A stretch of 64,000 bases of DNA from Firmicutes bacterium UBA5286 (GTDB taxonomy: Bacteria > Bacillota > Proteinivoracia > UBA4975), in the NCBI GenBank assembly GCA_002408465.1, contig DHSM01000028.1, positions 60,422 through 124,421 of the forward strand, in the 5' to 3' direction. A program made the translations under genes and the position numbers. Within the stretch, counting starts at the first letter, position 1. The number at the start of each line of letters is the position of its first letter. The notes below the pieces were generated by a model that did no database searches, was not told the origin of the DNA, and worked only from the letters and a program-made list of their open reading frames with translations. Shown piece after piece: positions 17,366-25,812 of this stretch.

Positions 17366-17417
17366 ATGACATATGTCATCCACATCCTTATCATACTCCA
17401 TTGGTGACATATGTCAA
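17366..17417 (-). promoter_or_regulatory. promoter with two TGACATATGTCA operators
   Basis: On the minus strand, TTGACA (17417-17412) and TATGAT (17395-17390) are 16 bp apart. A 12-bp palindrome TGACATATGTCA occurs at 17405-17416, overlapping the -35 box, and again at 17367-17378, just after the expected start site; the second is extended to 14 bp by flanking A/T. Centres are 38 bp apart. The arrangement suits repression. Confidence 0.75.
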
Positions 17418-17464
17418 TAACTATTCTTTTTTCAGGGTGTGAAAATTGCCCGCATTTACTGCAC

Positions 17465-19000
17465 CTACATAAAGGGAGCGAAAACTCTCAGCACATCCTG
17501 TACTAAGCGGAGGAAGGCGTTGCCCCGGCAGTCCTCCAGGGTAATGCGGTGGCATTTTTCCAGGGTCTTAAGAAAGTCTTCCTTGACCTGCTGCACCGCC
17601 CGGGTTTTATACATCCATACCCCGCATTCAAAATGGAGATAGAGGCTGCGGAAATCCAGATTGGCTGTGCCTACAGTAGCCACCTTGTCATCGGAGACAA
17701 AGGTTTTGGAATGAATAAAGCCAATAGAATATTCATAGATTTTGACCCCTGCCTTAATCAGGTCACGGTAGTACGAGCGGGTAGTGACATGAACAAATTT
17801 CTTATCCCAGTGATGGGGGGTGACAATCCGTACATCCACCCCTGCCTTGGCCGCCAGGGCCAGAGCCGAGAGCATGGTGTCATCAATTATCAGGTAGGGC
17901 GAATTGATGTACAGATAATCTTTGGCACCGGTAATAATCTCCATATACACATGCTCGCTGACATGCTCATTGTCAATGGGGCTGTCAGCATAGGGCAGCA
18001 CCCAGCCGTCGGAGGAAACAGGGCAATCCTCATTCTGCCAGGGCCGGAATTGAGCGTAATCTTCTTTTGCGTTGGTGGTCATGGCCCACATCTGCAAAAA
18101 CATCAGGGTCATACTCCAGGCCGCTTCTCCTTTGAGCATAACAGCGGCATCCTTCCAATGCCCAAATCTCTCCACGGCGTTTATATATTCATCTGCCAAG
18201 TTGACGCCACCGGTAAATGCCACCTCGCCATCGATGACAGCTATCTTGCGGTGGTCCCGGTTGTTTTGCAAGGTCGACAGCGCCGGCCGGAATTTATTAA
18301 AGGCAACGCATTTAATGCCATATTCCGCCAGGACCCTGGGATAGTGCTGGGGAAGGCGGAGCAGGCAGCCCATATCGTCATACATAAAGCGGACTTCAAC
18401 TCCCGCTTTTGCCTTCTCCTTTAATATATCAAGGATCGAATTCCACATCAGGCCTTCTTCGACAATGAAATATTCAAGAAAAATATAGCGCCGGGCCTTC
18501 TTCAGTTCCCGGAGGAGGACTTCAAACTTTACCTCTCCCGGCGTCAGATATTCCGTCATGGTATGCCGGTAGACAGGAAAGCCTGCATATTCCTGCAAGT
18601 AGCGCACCTGGCGCAGGCATTCCCTTGATTCCTGCGTTATTTGAGGGAGCACATCCTCCCGGGGGGCTAAGAGCGGCTGAGTTTCCCGGACAATGCCTTC
18701 CATCTGGCGTTTGGCCTTTCTGGTAGTGGACTGAAAGTAAAAGAGCAGGTAGAACAACCCCCCGAAAATAGGAAAGACGAGGATGAGGAAGACCCAGGAT
18801 AATTTATAAGCGGGTTTGTCTTTTTTGTTAAAGATGAAAAACACCACTAGAATACTGACCAGCGAGAGAATGACCCTGATGATGTCATAATATTTAATTG
18901 AGGTGGTGACAAAAAGAAAGAGCAGGACCAACTGCAGCACAATCAAAATGGAGACTAATACACGCTGGGAAAAAATTAGCCTGATTGCTTTATAAAACAA
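17465..19000 (-). CDS. cls: cardiolipin synthase
   Basis: A 511-residue membrane phospholipase D-type synthase. Two N-terminal helices (residues 10-60) precede a cytoplasmic part with two HKD motifs, HRKIAVIDGEVAFTGG and HSKTFVSDDKVATVGT. It condenses phosphatidylglycerol molecules to cardiolipin. Size and layout are those of Firmicute Cls. ATG 19000 is preceded by GAGGGAG. It appears monocistronic. Confidence 0.95.
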   Translation of the reverse strand: MFYKAIRLIFSQRVLVSILIVLQLVLLFLFVTTSIKYYDIIRVILSLVSILVVFFIFNKKDKPAYKLSWVFLILVFPIFGGLFYLLFYFQSTTRKAKRQMEGIVRETQPLLAPREDVLPQITQESRECLRQVRYLQEYAGFPVYRHTMTEYLTPGEVKFEVLLRELKKARRYIFLEYFIVEEGLMWNSILDILKEKAKAGVEVRFMYDDMGCLLRLPQHYPRVLAEYGIKCVAFNKFRPALSTLQNNRDHRKIAVIDGEVAFTGGVNLADEYINAVERFGHWKDAAVMLKGEAAWSMTLMFLQMWAMTTNAKEDYAQFRPWQNEDCPVSSDGWVLPYADSPIDNEHVSEHVYMEIITGAKDYLYINSPYLIIDDTMLSALALAAKAGVDVRIVTPHHWDKKFVHVTTRSYYRDLIKAGVKIYEYSIGFIHSKTFVSDDKVATVGTANLDFRSLYLHFECGVWMYKTRAVQQVKEDFLKTLEKCHRITLEDCRGNAFLRLVQDVLRVFAPFM

Positions 19001-19255
19001 ATTCGCTCCCTCCTCTGTCCCCGTCTCAATACTTGCTAATAGTATTTATAATACCATATTCAAAATGACAAATGGCAATTCCCCTGTCCGCAAAGACAGA
19101 CTAAGTATACTATATTGTTTTGACATGCAAAAATACTTGTGGTGGCATTAAATTGTAAATACTTAGGCAGATTATTTTTACTGTTGAGAAAACAACATCT
19201 GGATGAATGTAATACTATTATTGGAAATACCGTTCTGTAAGGAGGTCAAAAAGTG

Positions 19256-19634
19256 ATGATGAATAAGCGCTGTCTTATCAGTATCATATTGATTATAATC
19301 AGTCGTTAATTAGTTGGAAGTTCTTGCCGCCACCAGGACCAAGAACACCTACTATATCCTGGATTCCGGGAGAATTGCCGAAATCGCTGCCCTGGGCGAA
19401 TCCTTTGAGCCCATGTTCGGCAGGTACCTGTGGGATGGGCGGACACTATACGGTTATGTGGGCACCTGGTATCATGACGGCCTTGGCAGTCACCTGTTTA
19501 GCTATGATGTTCTAACCGGTCAATTGACGCACACCGGCATTATCTTTACCCTGGAACCTGATATGTTGGCAATATCAAAATCAACAGTATCGGAACCGGG
19601 CAGCAGCATTATTTTGCACAAACTCAAGAAATAG
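19256..19634 (+). pseudogene. remnant of a secreted protein gene (disrupted)
   Basis: A strong AAGGAGG site (19238-19245) precedes ATG codons at 19256 and 19259. These begin a signal-peptide-like stretch (MNKRCLISIILIIIS) that stops at TAA 19307. From 19314 another frame, shifted by one, continues for 106 residues with beta-rich sequence (YYILDSGRIAEIAALGES, LWDGRTLYGYVGTWYHDG) to 19634. The simplest reading is an internal deletion in a secreted WD/PQQ-like repeat protein gene. The family is not recognised. Confidence 0.55.
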
Positions 19635-19648
19635 CCCGGATTCTCTTT

Positions 19649-20731
19649 TTAACTCACTTCTATTCTTACAATCTCCGAACTGGAGCCCAACCTTAGCGGC
19701 GGCCCCCAGGTGCCGGTACCCGATGAAATATAAATATGGGAATCTCCCAAGGCGTGCAGCCCGTAGGCATAGCGGTAGACCAGATGGACCAAGAGATTGA
19801 GCGGCAGTATCTGCCCCTGGTGAGTATGACCGGAAAGCTGCAAGTCGATGCCCAGCTTAGCAGTTTTCTTAAAGCCTACAGGATGATGAATCAGTAAGAT
19901 GTTATAATCCCCGGCCTTGGCGGCGGTCAGGAACCCCCGGATATTATCCTCTGTCTGGGAATCAATCCCCGTAATCTTGCCTCCCATACCTGCTAAATTA
20001 ACACCCTCTGTTACCTTTAGGAATTGACCGTCGGCCACAATAATCCCAGCCGCCTGGCAAAATTGTCTAAAGTGCTCAATACCTTGGTAGTATTCATGGT
20101 TTCCCGAGACGGCATAAACGCCGTCTTTTGTTTTCAGGCTTTTAAACGCGGGGATGAATTTAGCCATGCCCTCATAGGTATCGTCGGCCAGATCGCCGGT
20201 GACTACGACTATGTCAGCCTCCAGACTGTTGACTTGGGCAATAACTTTCTCCAGCCATTTTAGGGAAGTCTGAGGGCCCAGATGGAGATCGGAAAGATGC
20301 ACTATGCTAAAGGGTCTCGCCAGTTTCCTATGCTTAATGCTGATATCCTTGATTTCCGGTCCCCGCCAGGCCTTGACCGCGGACCAAAGAGTCAAGACAA
20401 TGATTATTCCTATGGCCGGCGCTTGGCTCCGAATAGGCAGGAACAGGGAAAGCAAATCTTTGACTACAAATACCGCCACAGAGATGGACAGGACGCCCAG
20501 CCAAAGGGCGCCCAAGCAAGCGAGGAGAGGCAGCTTCAGCCGGGAGCGAAACAACTGGCTGACGGGATAAGCGCAGGCCAAAAGGATAAACAACGTCTGT
20601 GCTAAGAGGGAAATACCTGGTGAGGCAGGAATTGCCTGCACCAGGTTAAAGTAGACATAGTAATTCAGCCCGCCGTATGCTGCCAGAAACACTATTAGAA
20701 ATAAGCTTATCTCTGCTATCCTTTTGACCAT
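19649..20731 (-). CDS. membrane-anchored metallophosphoesterase (YkuE-like)
   Basis: A 360-residue protein with four N-terminal membrane helices (to about residue 125), then a calcineurin-like phosphoesterase domain: VHLSDLHLGP, VVTGDLADD, SGNHEYYQG, HHPVG and LSGHTHQGQI. All metal ligands are present. YkuE-type enzymes act on phosphoesters at the cell surface or cytoplasmic face. A diverged copy of the dispersed repeat lies between it and the M20 gene. Confidence 0.9.
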   Translation of the reverse strand: MVKRIAEISLFLIVFLAAYGGLNYYVYFNLVQAIPASPGISLLAQTLFILLACAYPVSQLFRSRLKLPLLACLGALWLGVLSISVAVFVVKDLLSLFLPIRSQAPAIGIIIVLTLWSAVKAWRGPEIKDISIKHRKLARPFSIVHLSDLHLGPQTSLKWLEKVIAQVNSLEADIVVVTGDLADDTYEGMAKFIPAFKSLKTKDGVYAVSGNHEYYQGIEHFRQFCQAAGIIVADGQFLKVTEGVNLAGMGGKITGIDSQTEDNIRGFLTAAKAGDYNILLIHHPVGFKKTAKLGIDLQLSGHTHQGQILPLNLLVHLVYRYAYGLHALGDSHIYISSGTGTWGPPLRLGSSSEIVRIEVS

Positions 20732-20743
20732 TGCCTTCCTCCC

Positions 20744-20774
20744 TGGGACAAAAAGAACCGTCCCCTTTGTCCCA
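20744..20774 (-). repeat. dispersed intergenic repeat, copy 3 (palindromic form)
   Basis: TGGGACAAA (20744-20752) and TTTGTCCCA (20766-20774) enclose an AAGAACCGTCCCC core. In reverse this is the GGGGACGGTTCTT variant of the repeat. Confidence 0.6.
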
Positions 20775-22211
20775 TTAACTTTTCAACAGCATGCAGATGA
20801 AGAATTGGACTGTAATTTCAATCTTGCTCAGGGGAATGCGCTCGTTGCTGCCGTGGATCATTTTCCGCTCTTCGGCAGAGAGCTCCATGGCGCAAAAGCG
20901 CAGGACATTGGGACAGATCCGGGTAAAGTGTCTGGAGTCTGTGCATGCCAGCATCATGTACGGGGAGACCAGTGTTCCTGGCCACACCTGGCGAATTCCT
21001 TCCTCCAAGCGCTGCCAAGGCTCTGTCCCAACTGTAGAAAATGGCATGACTTCGATGGCATTGACCGCCTCAATTTCCACTGCATCATTGCCTATCCTCT
21101 GCTTTAGGGCGGCAATAACAGAATCCTTGGTATCCCCCTCCATCATTCTCACATCCGCTTCGACGCTGGCCGCCGCAGGAAAGACATTGACGGTATCACT
21201 GGCTTTCATTTTCGTAAAGGCCACGGTGGTGCGGACCAAGGCGTTAAATTCGCCGCCCATTTTTTTGGTGGCCAGGTTTAGCAGCGACCCAAACAGCTTC
21301 AGATTTGCAAAAACCAGTTTTAAGCCGAAACCGGCATGGCGGCCGAGAATGTCAAACATCTCCCGGGCGGGACCAGCCATGTGGAATCTAAAGGGCTTAT
21401 TTTCAACGGCGCAGACAGCCCTGGCCAAGATGCCTATGGGAGTGCGGGGCGGCGGCGAAGAGGCATGGCCGCCTTTGCTCTTGACAGTGAATCTCAGGTG
21501 CAGCTTCCCCTTTTCGCCGGTGCCCACCAGGGCACATTTTTCTTGCACCCCGGGAACTGCCCCCTGGACGATGGCGCCGCCTTCATCCAAAACCATATGG
21601 GGTGTGATTCCATTGGCTGCAAGATAGTCCACTATGTCTGATGCGCTGGCGCCGTTAGTCTCTTCGTCTCCGGAAAAGGAAAGATAGATGTCGTTTGCGG
21701 GGACAAATCCCTGGGCCAGGAGGTACTCCGCCCCCTCCAAAATTGCGCACAATGTGCCCTTGGTATCCAGGGTCCCCCGCCCCCACAAAAAGCCGTCTTT
21801 AATTATCCCGGCAAAGGGCGGCTGCTCCCAGGCCTCTTCTTCAGCAGGGACCACATCGTAATGGGCCATGTACACCGTGGGTTTCTCAGAGCTCTTTCCC
21901 GGCCAATGGTAGAGAAGCCCAGTCCTGCCGATGCGCTGAAACTGACAATATTGATGCACTAAGGGATAGCATTCCCGCAGCAAGGCCCGGAACTTCTCAA
22001 ATTCCCCTTCAGCTTCAAGACTGGTATCTAAATATGATACCGTCTTGCACCGAATCATCCGGGTCAAATTTTGTACTGCCCTGTCCCGGTCCACTTCCAC
22101 GGCAAAGGGAGGGATCTCTTTCATTGGATAGGGGCGGAAGAACAGAGCCCGGATCAGGATGAAGGCCAACAGCAATACTAAGGCTGCACCGATAAAGATT
22201 AGTATCTCCAT
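20775..22211 (-). CDS. M20 family metallopeptidase/amidohydrolase (PM20D1-like)
   Basis: A 478-residue protein with one N-terminal membrane helix (residues 3-27) and an M20 catalytic domain: YMAHYDVVPAEE, GRGTLDTKGTLC, SGDEETNG, MVLDEGG and a dimerisation domain with HASSPPP. The length and N-terminal anchor resemble PM20D1-type N-acyl-amino-acid hydrolases more than dipeptidases. It is the last gene of an operon with two membrane proteins (15-nt and 11-nt gaps), so its substrate or product may be moved by them. Substrate is unknown. Confidence 0.85.
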   Translation of the reverse strand: MEILIFIGAALVLLLAFILIRALFFRPYPMKEIPPFAVEVDRDRAVQNLTRMIRCKTVSYLDTSLEAEGEFEKFRALLRECYPLVHQYCQFQRIGRTGLLYHWPGKSSEKPTVYMAHYDVVPAEEEAWEQPPFAGIIKDGFLWGRGTLDTKGTLCAILEGAEYLLAQGFVPANDIYLSFSGDEETNGASASDIVDYLAANGITPHMVLDEGGAIVQGAVPGVQEKCALVGTGEKGKLHLRFTVKSKGGHASSPPPRTPIGILARAVCAVENKPFRFHMAGPAREMFDILGRHAGFGLKLVFANLKLFGSLLNLATKKMGGEFNALVRTTVAFTKMKASDTVNVFPAAASVEADVRMMEGDTKDSVIAALKQRIGNDAVEIEAVNAIEVMPFSTVGTEPWQRLEEGIRQVWPGTLVSPYMMLACTDSRHFTRICPNVLRFCAMELSAEERKMIHGSNERIPLSKIEITVQFFICMLLKS

Positions 22212-22226
22212 GCAATTCCCCCCTAT

Positions 22227-22880
22227 TTACAGAAAACCTTTTTTGTATAATATCCTCGCTGCCACTATGGCAATAATTGCCCCTACCGGCACCAGGACGC
22301 TGACAGAATTGGCCAGAGAAGGCACCGAGATAAACAGCACCAGCATAAACACAAGAGGAGCCAGGGCAATCTTCCAGTTCTTCGAGATAAACACCACGGC
22401 CAGAGCGCCAAAAAGAGAAGGCAGGATATTGGCAAAGGCCGGGGCCAGCACCTCCGATTCCAATATAGGCTGCAGCTGGGAAAGCAGGAGCACCCCGACG
22501 AAAATAATCACGGTGGTGACAATAGAGGAAACAGCAATAGAAATGGTGGAAATCAGCTCACCCTTTTCGGTGCCAGGTTTTACTTTTGCCACTTCCATGG
22601 CGCTGAGGGCGCAGGGGACCTTGAGGTTTGTCAGGTTGCCGGTGACAAACCCCAGGTAAGAGCCGCCGGAGCCCAACATGGGTGAAAAGGTCAAAGCTTC
22701 AATTGCGCCTACAGTCCAGAATATTGGCGCCACCCCCAGCAGACCTTTGAGCAATGACATGGGGCTGGGCCAGGCTCCATAGTAAATGCTGGCCGCCAAG
22801 GGGTAAAGGATAAACATGACTATGGCCAGGGAACACCAGATTCTGCCCCAGACATGGATTTTCTCACTGTATTTCTTCAT
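22227..22880 (-). CDS. integral membrane protein, partner of DUF5058 protein
   Basis: A 217-residue protein with about five to six membrane segments, the conserved-looking loop SPMLGSGGSYLGFVTGNLTN (residues 69-88) and PCALSAMEVAKVKPGTEKGE. Gly-rich loops of this kind line substrate paths in transporters. It starts 11 nt after the DUF5058 gene and precedes the M20 gene, so the two membrane proteins probably form a heteromeric carrier. I recognise no characterised family. Confidence 0.65.
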   Translation of the reverse strand: MKKYSEKIHVWGRIWCSLAIVMFILYPLAASIYYGAWPSPMSLLKGLLGVAPIFWTVGAIEALTFSPMLGSGGSYLGFVTGNLTNLKVPCALSAMEVAKVKPGTEKGELISTISIAVSSIVTTVIIFVGVLLLSQLQPILESEVLAPAFANILPSLFGALAVVFISKNWKIALAPLVFMLVLFISVPSLANSVSVLVPVGAIIAIVAARILYKKGFL

Positions 22881-22891
22881 CTACTCTCCTC

Positions 22892-23617
22892 CTATCCCAA
22901 CAACCTTGTAATGGGGATGGACAGGGCCATTGCCCCCAGCATGCTGATGGGCAGGGCATAATCCTCCATCCACTTTACCTTGAGAACCCGGACAAAGAAA
23001 CCGCAGATCAGCATAATCAGGGAAGAAATCAACATGACAAAGACCGGAATCCAGCCTTTAAGGCCGATTGTAACGTCGGCAAAGATCATCCCCAAAAACG
23101 CCGAAATCATGCCCATGAACAGGGCGGTAAGGACAATCTCCCCCCATTTTGTATCCCGCTTTTTCAGGCTCTGGATTCCCCCTTGAATTTTCTTTAAGAA
23201 CAGAGTGACAATAATCAGTCCTGAGAGGATTCCCAAAGTCATTACCCAGGCAATAGTGGAATAAACCCTGGGGTCGGTCACTCCTTCAGAAATTGAGACT
23301 CCAAGGGTAGCGGCTGTAGATGTGGCAGCAGGCAATTCGTAGGTAAGGGCGCCCAGGACGCTGAGCCTCAGCCAGGGCAGGGGCAGGCCCAGGAACTTGG
23401 ACAAGGTGATGACCCCCAGGATGATTGCAATAGCCGGGGCCACGGTAAAGGCGGCGCTGCCCCTCACCACCCTTCTCAACACAGAAGCTTCTATCCCCAA
23501 CTCCCTGGCCCGAATCCAAGCCTTGCGTAGAAAAAAGACTGACTGGGCAATGACAAAGACAACGATGATGCCGGCAGCGATGAACAAAAACACGCTGTTG
23601 GAGTTAAAATCTCTCAT
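22892..23617 (-). CDS. DUF5058 family membrane protein
   Basis: A 241-residue protein with about six membrane segments. The motifs RRVVRGSAAFTVAPAIAIIL, LPLPWLRLSVLGALTYELPA and GVTDPRVYSTIAWVMTLGIL match DUF5058. It is the first gene of a three-gene operon with a second membrane protein and an M20 hydrolase, and is preceded by a 340-nt leader carrying a terminator. AAAAGGAG lies 9 nt before ATG 23617. Confidence 0.75.
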   Translation of the reverse strand: MRDFNSNSVFLFIAAGIIVVFVIAQSVFFLRKAWIRARELGIEASVLRRVVRGSAAFTVAPAIAIILGVITLSKFLGLPLPWLRLSVLGALTYELPAATSTAATLGVSISEGVTDPRVYSTIAWVMTLGILSGLIIVTLFLKKIQGGIQSLKKRDTKWGEIVLTALFMGMISAFLGMIFADVTIGLKGWIPVFVMLISSLIMLICGFFVRVLKVKWMEDYALPISMLGAMALSIPITRLLG

Positions 23618-23713
23618 TGAACATCCACTCCTTTTCCCTTATAGACCAAGCAAACAGATACAAAGATATTCAAGATGTCACGCTCTTGTTCCTGCTGCGC
23701 TGAATCAGTCGGG

Positions 23714-23987
23714 GAAAAAAAAGGAGCTCCTCTTCTCAGGAGCTCCTCCCTTATTCCTTGTCCGCAACACACTCCTGCAAAAACAGCCATGAGGTACCTG
23801 CCGGCGGATATCCAGGTATAATGCTTCAGTTGCCGGCTATTAAGTAAGCAGCAGCCTGGATTGCTCCAAGCTGCTGCTCTATTAGATAGCCCCAGATTGA
23901 GTAATACTGATCAGTCTTGTGACTGATTAGATACCTAAGTATTCCGGCTTTCAAAGTAATAATAATACAGGCTATTGTTTTTGTCAA
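23714..23987 (-). promoter_or_regulatory. promoter and long structured leader with terminator
   Basis: On the minus strand TTGACA (23987-23982), a 17-bp spacer and TATTAT (23964-23959) form a strong promoter. The transcript then contains hairpins ATCAGTC/GACTGAT, GGCTAT-GCAGCAGC/GCTGCTGC-ATAGCC and TACCTG/CAGGTA, and ends in AGGAGCTCCT (23747-23738), GAGAAG, AGGAGCTCCT (23731-23722) and T8. The DUF5058 gene starts about 97 nt later. This is the layout of a transcription-terminating riboswitch or T-box, but I find no T-box consensus nor a known aptamer core. Confidence 0.6.
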
Positions 23988-24041
23988 CTCTTGTCTTAAA
24001 AAGCCAAAAAATGTCGAAAAACCGATTATGGTTTTAATGGT

Positions 24042-24479
24042 CTAGGAAAGATCTGAGGTGCAATTTGGACATTTCCGGGCTTCAATATGGATAGTGCTCT
24101 GGCAGAAGGGACAGCTTTTGGTAGTAGGAGTTACAGGAGCGGGCTCTTTTTTAAATCTGTTTAATTGTTTTATTATGACGAAAATACATAATGCGATAAT
24201 CAGGAAGTCGATAATATTGGTGATAAATGACCCATAGTTTAAAGTCGATGCCCCCGCCTCCTTGGCGGCCTCATATGTCGCATATTTATTGCCGTCCAAA
24301 CTGATGAACATGTTAGTAAAATCCAGCTTGCCAGTGCCCAGGCTTATTAGCGGCATAATGATATCATTGACCAGGGAAGTGACAATTTTGCCAAACGCTC
24401 CCCCGATAATTACACCGGTAGCTAGGTCGACTACATTGCCCTTCATGGCAAAATCCCTAAATTCCTTTAAAAATGACAT
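24042..24479 (-). CDS. mscL: large-conductance mechanosensitive channel MscL with zinc-ribbon tail
   Basis: A 145-residue protein. The N-terminal MscL channel is complete: [40 protein letters not shown] (first helix) and a second helix near residues 85-105. The usual short C-terminal helix is replaced or followed by a zinc ribbon, CPFC and CPNC with HIEARK between them. It relieves turgor during hypo-osmotic shock. AATGGGGGGAAG precedes the ATG. Confidence 0.95.
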   Translation of the reverse strand: MSFLKEFRDFAMKGNVVDLATGVIIGGAFGKIVTSLVNDIIMPLISLGTGKLDFTNMFISLDGNKYATYEAAKEAGASTLNYGSFITNIIDFLIIALCIFVIIKQLNRFKKEPAPVTPTTKSCPFCQSTIHIEARKCPNCTSDLS

Positions 24480-24672
24480 TAGCTTCCCCCCATTAATTTA
24501 GATAATCTAAACATATCACAGAATAAATATTTTTTCTTCCGCCAAAGTCCTGTCTCCTCTATGCCGCTGTAGCCAATTTACTCTTGTTGAAAATTTATTA
24601 TCCAAAAGCAGGAGTTTGCAGTTTTAGCAAGACAAGGCAATAATGTCCTGACTAATTAAGGAGAGTGAAAAT

Positions 24673-24774
24673 ATGGCAAAGCTAGATCTTATTGAGGGTA
24701 TCGGTCCCATGAATATGGCGAAGTTAAACAAGTTGAAACTTGGATCAAAGAAGCCGTCACCCTTCCCCGCATAA
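24673..24774 (+). pseudogene. truncated DUF4332/HhH-type protein gene
   Basis: After AAGGAGAGTGAAA an ATG opens 33 codons: MAKLDLIEGIGPMNMAKLNK, then a basic tail and TAA. The opening IEGIGP with following Ala-Lys-Leu is the first helix-hairpin-helix turn of DUF4332 proteins, which normally run past 130 residues. The rest is missing, so this is a truncated remnant. A terminator follows at 24792. The remainder of 24480-24672 shows nothing supportable. Confidence 0.55.
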
Positions 24775-24791
24775 TCGAATATTAGAGCCAA

Positions 24792-24817
24792 AAATACCAC
24801 CTGCGTAGGTGGTATTT
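24792..24817. terminator. bidirectional terminator
   Basis: AAATACCACCT (24792-24802) and AGGTGGTATTT (24807-24817) form an 11-bp stem with a GCGT tetraloop and flanking A/T runs. It separates the DUF4332 remnant from the leftward CDF gene that ends at 24822. Confidence 0.85.
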
Positions 24818-24821
24818 CCTT

Positions 24822-25736
24822 TTAATAACAGCACTCTCCCTGGCAGTTCTCATTGGCGAATTCTATCTCCATAGTCACATGTTCAATGCCCTTGGCCTGA
24901 ATCACGTCCCTGATTTCCTTCTTGACGCAGACAATTTCCTCTTTGTTGATTTCATCCCCTAGAACAACATGAGTGCTTAAAAAATGCTTCTGTCCCTCCA
25001 GAGACCAGATATGGGTATGGTGGACAGACATAACTGCTGGCACTGTGGCCAGCTCTTGTTCGATTTCGGGAATGGAGAAGTCCTTAGGGACTCTCTGGAG
25101 AAAGATGCTGAGGACCTCCCGGAGATTAACCAGCACGTGGTAGAGAATGTACAAAGTAATCAGCACAGACAGGATAGGATCGAGGATGGGGATATCCACA
25201 AAGGTCAGCACGATGCTGGCTGCAAGGATGACAACCCAGCCCAGGACATCCTCCAGCATGTGCCAGAGCACCACGCGTTCGTTCAGGGAAGTGCCTTTTC
25301 TCAGCCTGAGGACGGCCACCCCGTTGATCAAAATGCCTAAAATGGCAAAAAACAGCATCCCCTGAGTATTTAAAGGCTCAGGGCTGATTATTCTGGGCAC
25401 AGCCCTCACCAGGATAACAAGGGATCCCCCCAGCAAGATTACGCTGTTAAGCAATGCCCCCAGCAATGAAAAACGGGCATAGCCAAAGGAATATTTCTGA
25501 TCTGGTCCCCTTTGGGCATATTTCTCCAGGTACCAGGATATGCCCAAGGAAACGGAGTCACCTAAGTCATGTAGGGCATCAGATAAAATGGCCATGCTGT
25601 TTGTCCACAGGCCCCCTACTATCTCCAAAAGGGTAAAGAGCAGGTTGAGCAAAAATGCAATTTTAATATTGCCTTGACTTCCATGGCTATGATGGTGATG
25701 ACTGTGAGGATGGTCATGATCGTGGTTATGTGCCAT
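24822..25736 (-). CDS. zinc-type cation diffusion facilitator (CzcD/ZitB-like)
   Basis: A 304-residue transporter with a His-rich N-terminus (MAHNHDHDHPHSHHHHSHGS), six membrane helices and a short cytoplasmic domain. Metal-site motifs are AILSDALHDLGDSVSLG in helix 2 and HMLEDVLGWVVIL in helix 5. The HD-HD pattern points to zinc or cobalt efflux. It belongs to a different CDF subgroup from the protein at 4597. The gene stands alone between a terminator and the acyltransferase. Confidence 0.92.
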   Translation of the reverse strand: MAHNHDHDHPHSHHHHSHGSQGNIKIAFLLNLLFTLLEIVGGLWTNSMAILSDALHDLGDSVSLGISWYLEKYAQRGPDQKYSFGYARFSLLGALLNSVILLGGSLVILVRAVPRIISPEPLNTQGMLFFAILGILINGVAVLRLRKGTSLNERVVLWHMLEDVLGWVVILAASIVLTFVDIPILDPILSVLITLYILYHVLVNLREVLSIFLQRVPKDFSIPEIEQELATVPAVMSVHHTHIWSLEGQKHFLSTHVVLGDEINKEEIVCVKKEIRDVIQAKGIEHVTMEIEFANENCQGECCY

Positions 25737-25812
25737 ATATTTACCTCCGCTTTATCCCATTCTTTGTACTGTCCATTATCATGAATACGCTGGATTAAAA
25801 ACCGGGTGAATG

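Noticed and set aside
17549..18424. 291-codon plus-strand frame opposite the cardiolipin synthase gene
   Set aside because: The opposite strand carries both HKD motifs of Cls; this frame is a shadow without its own translation signals.
20791..21627. 278-codon plus-strand frame opposite the M20 gene
   Set aside because: The minus strand encodes all M20 metal-site motifs; the plus frame has no ribosome binding site or family features.
23618..23794. 58-codon frame in the DUF5058 leader ending at the gene's ATG
   Set aside because: It crosses the terminator hairpin and T8 run and has only a weak ribosome binding site; the leader is better read as regulatory RNA.
23618..23990. T-box leader for the DUF5058 operon
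   Set aside because: Terminator position fits, but the AGGGUGGNACCGCG antiterminator element is not present in the transcript.
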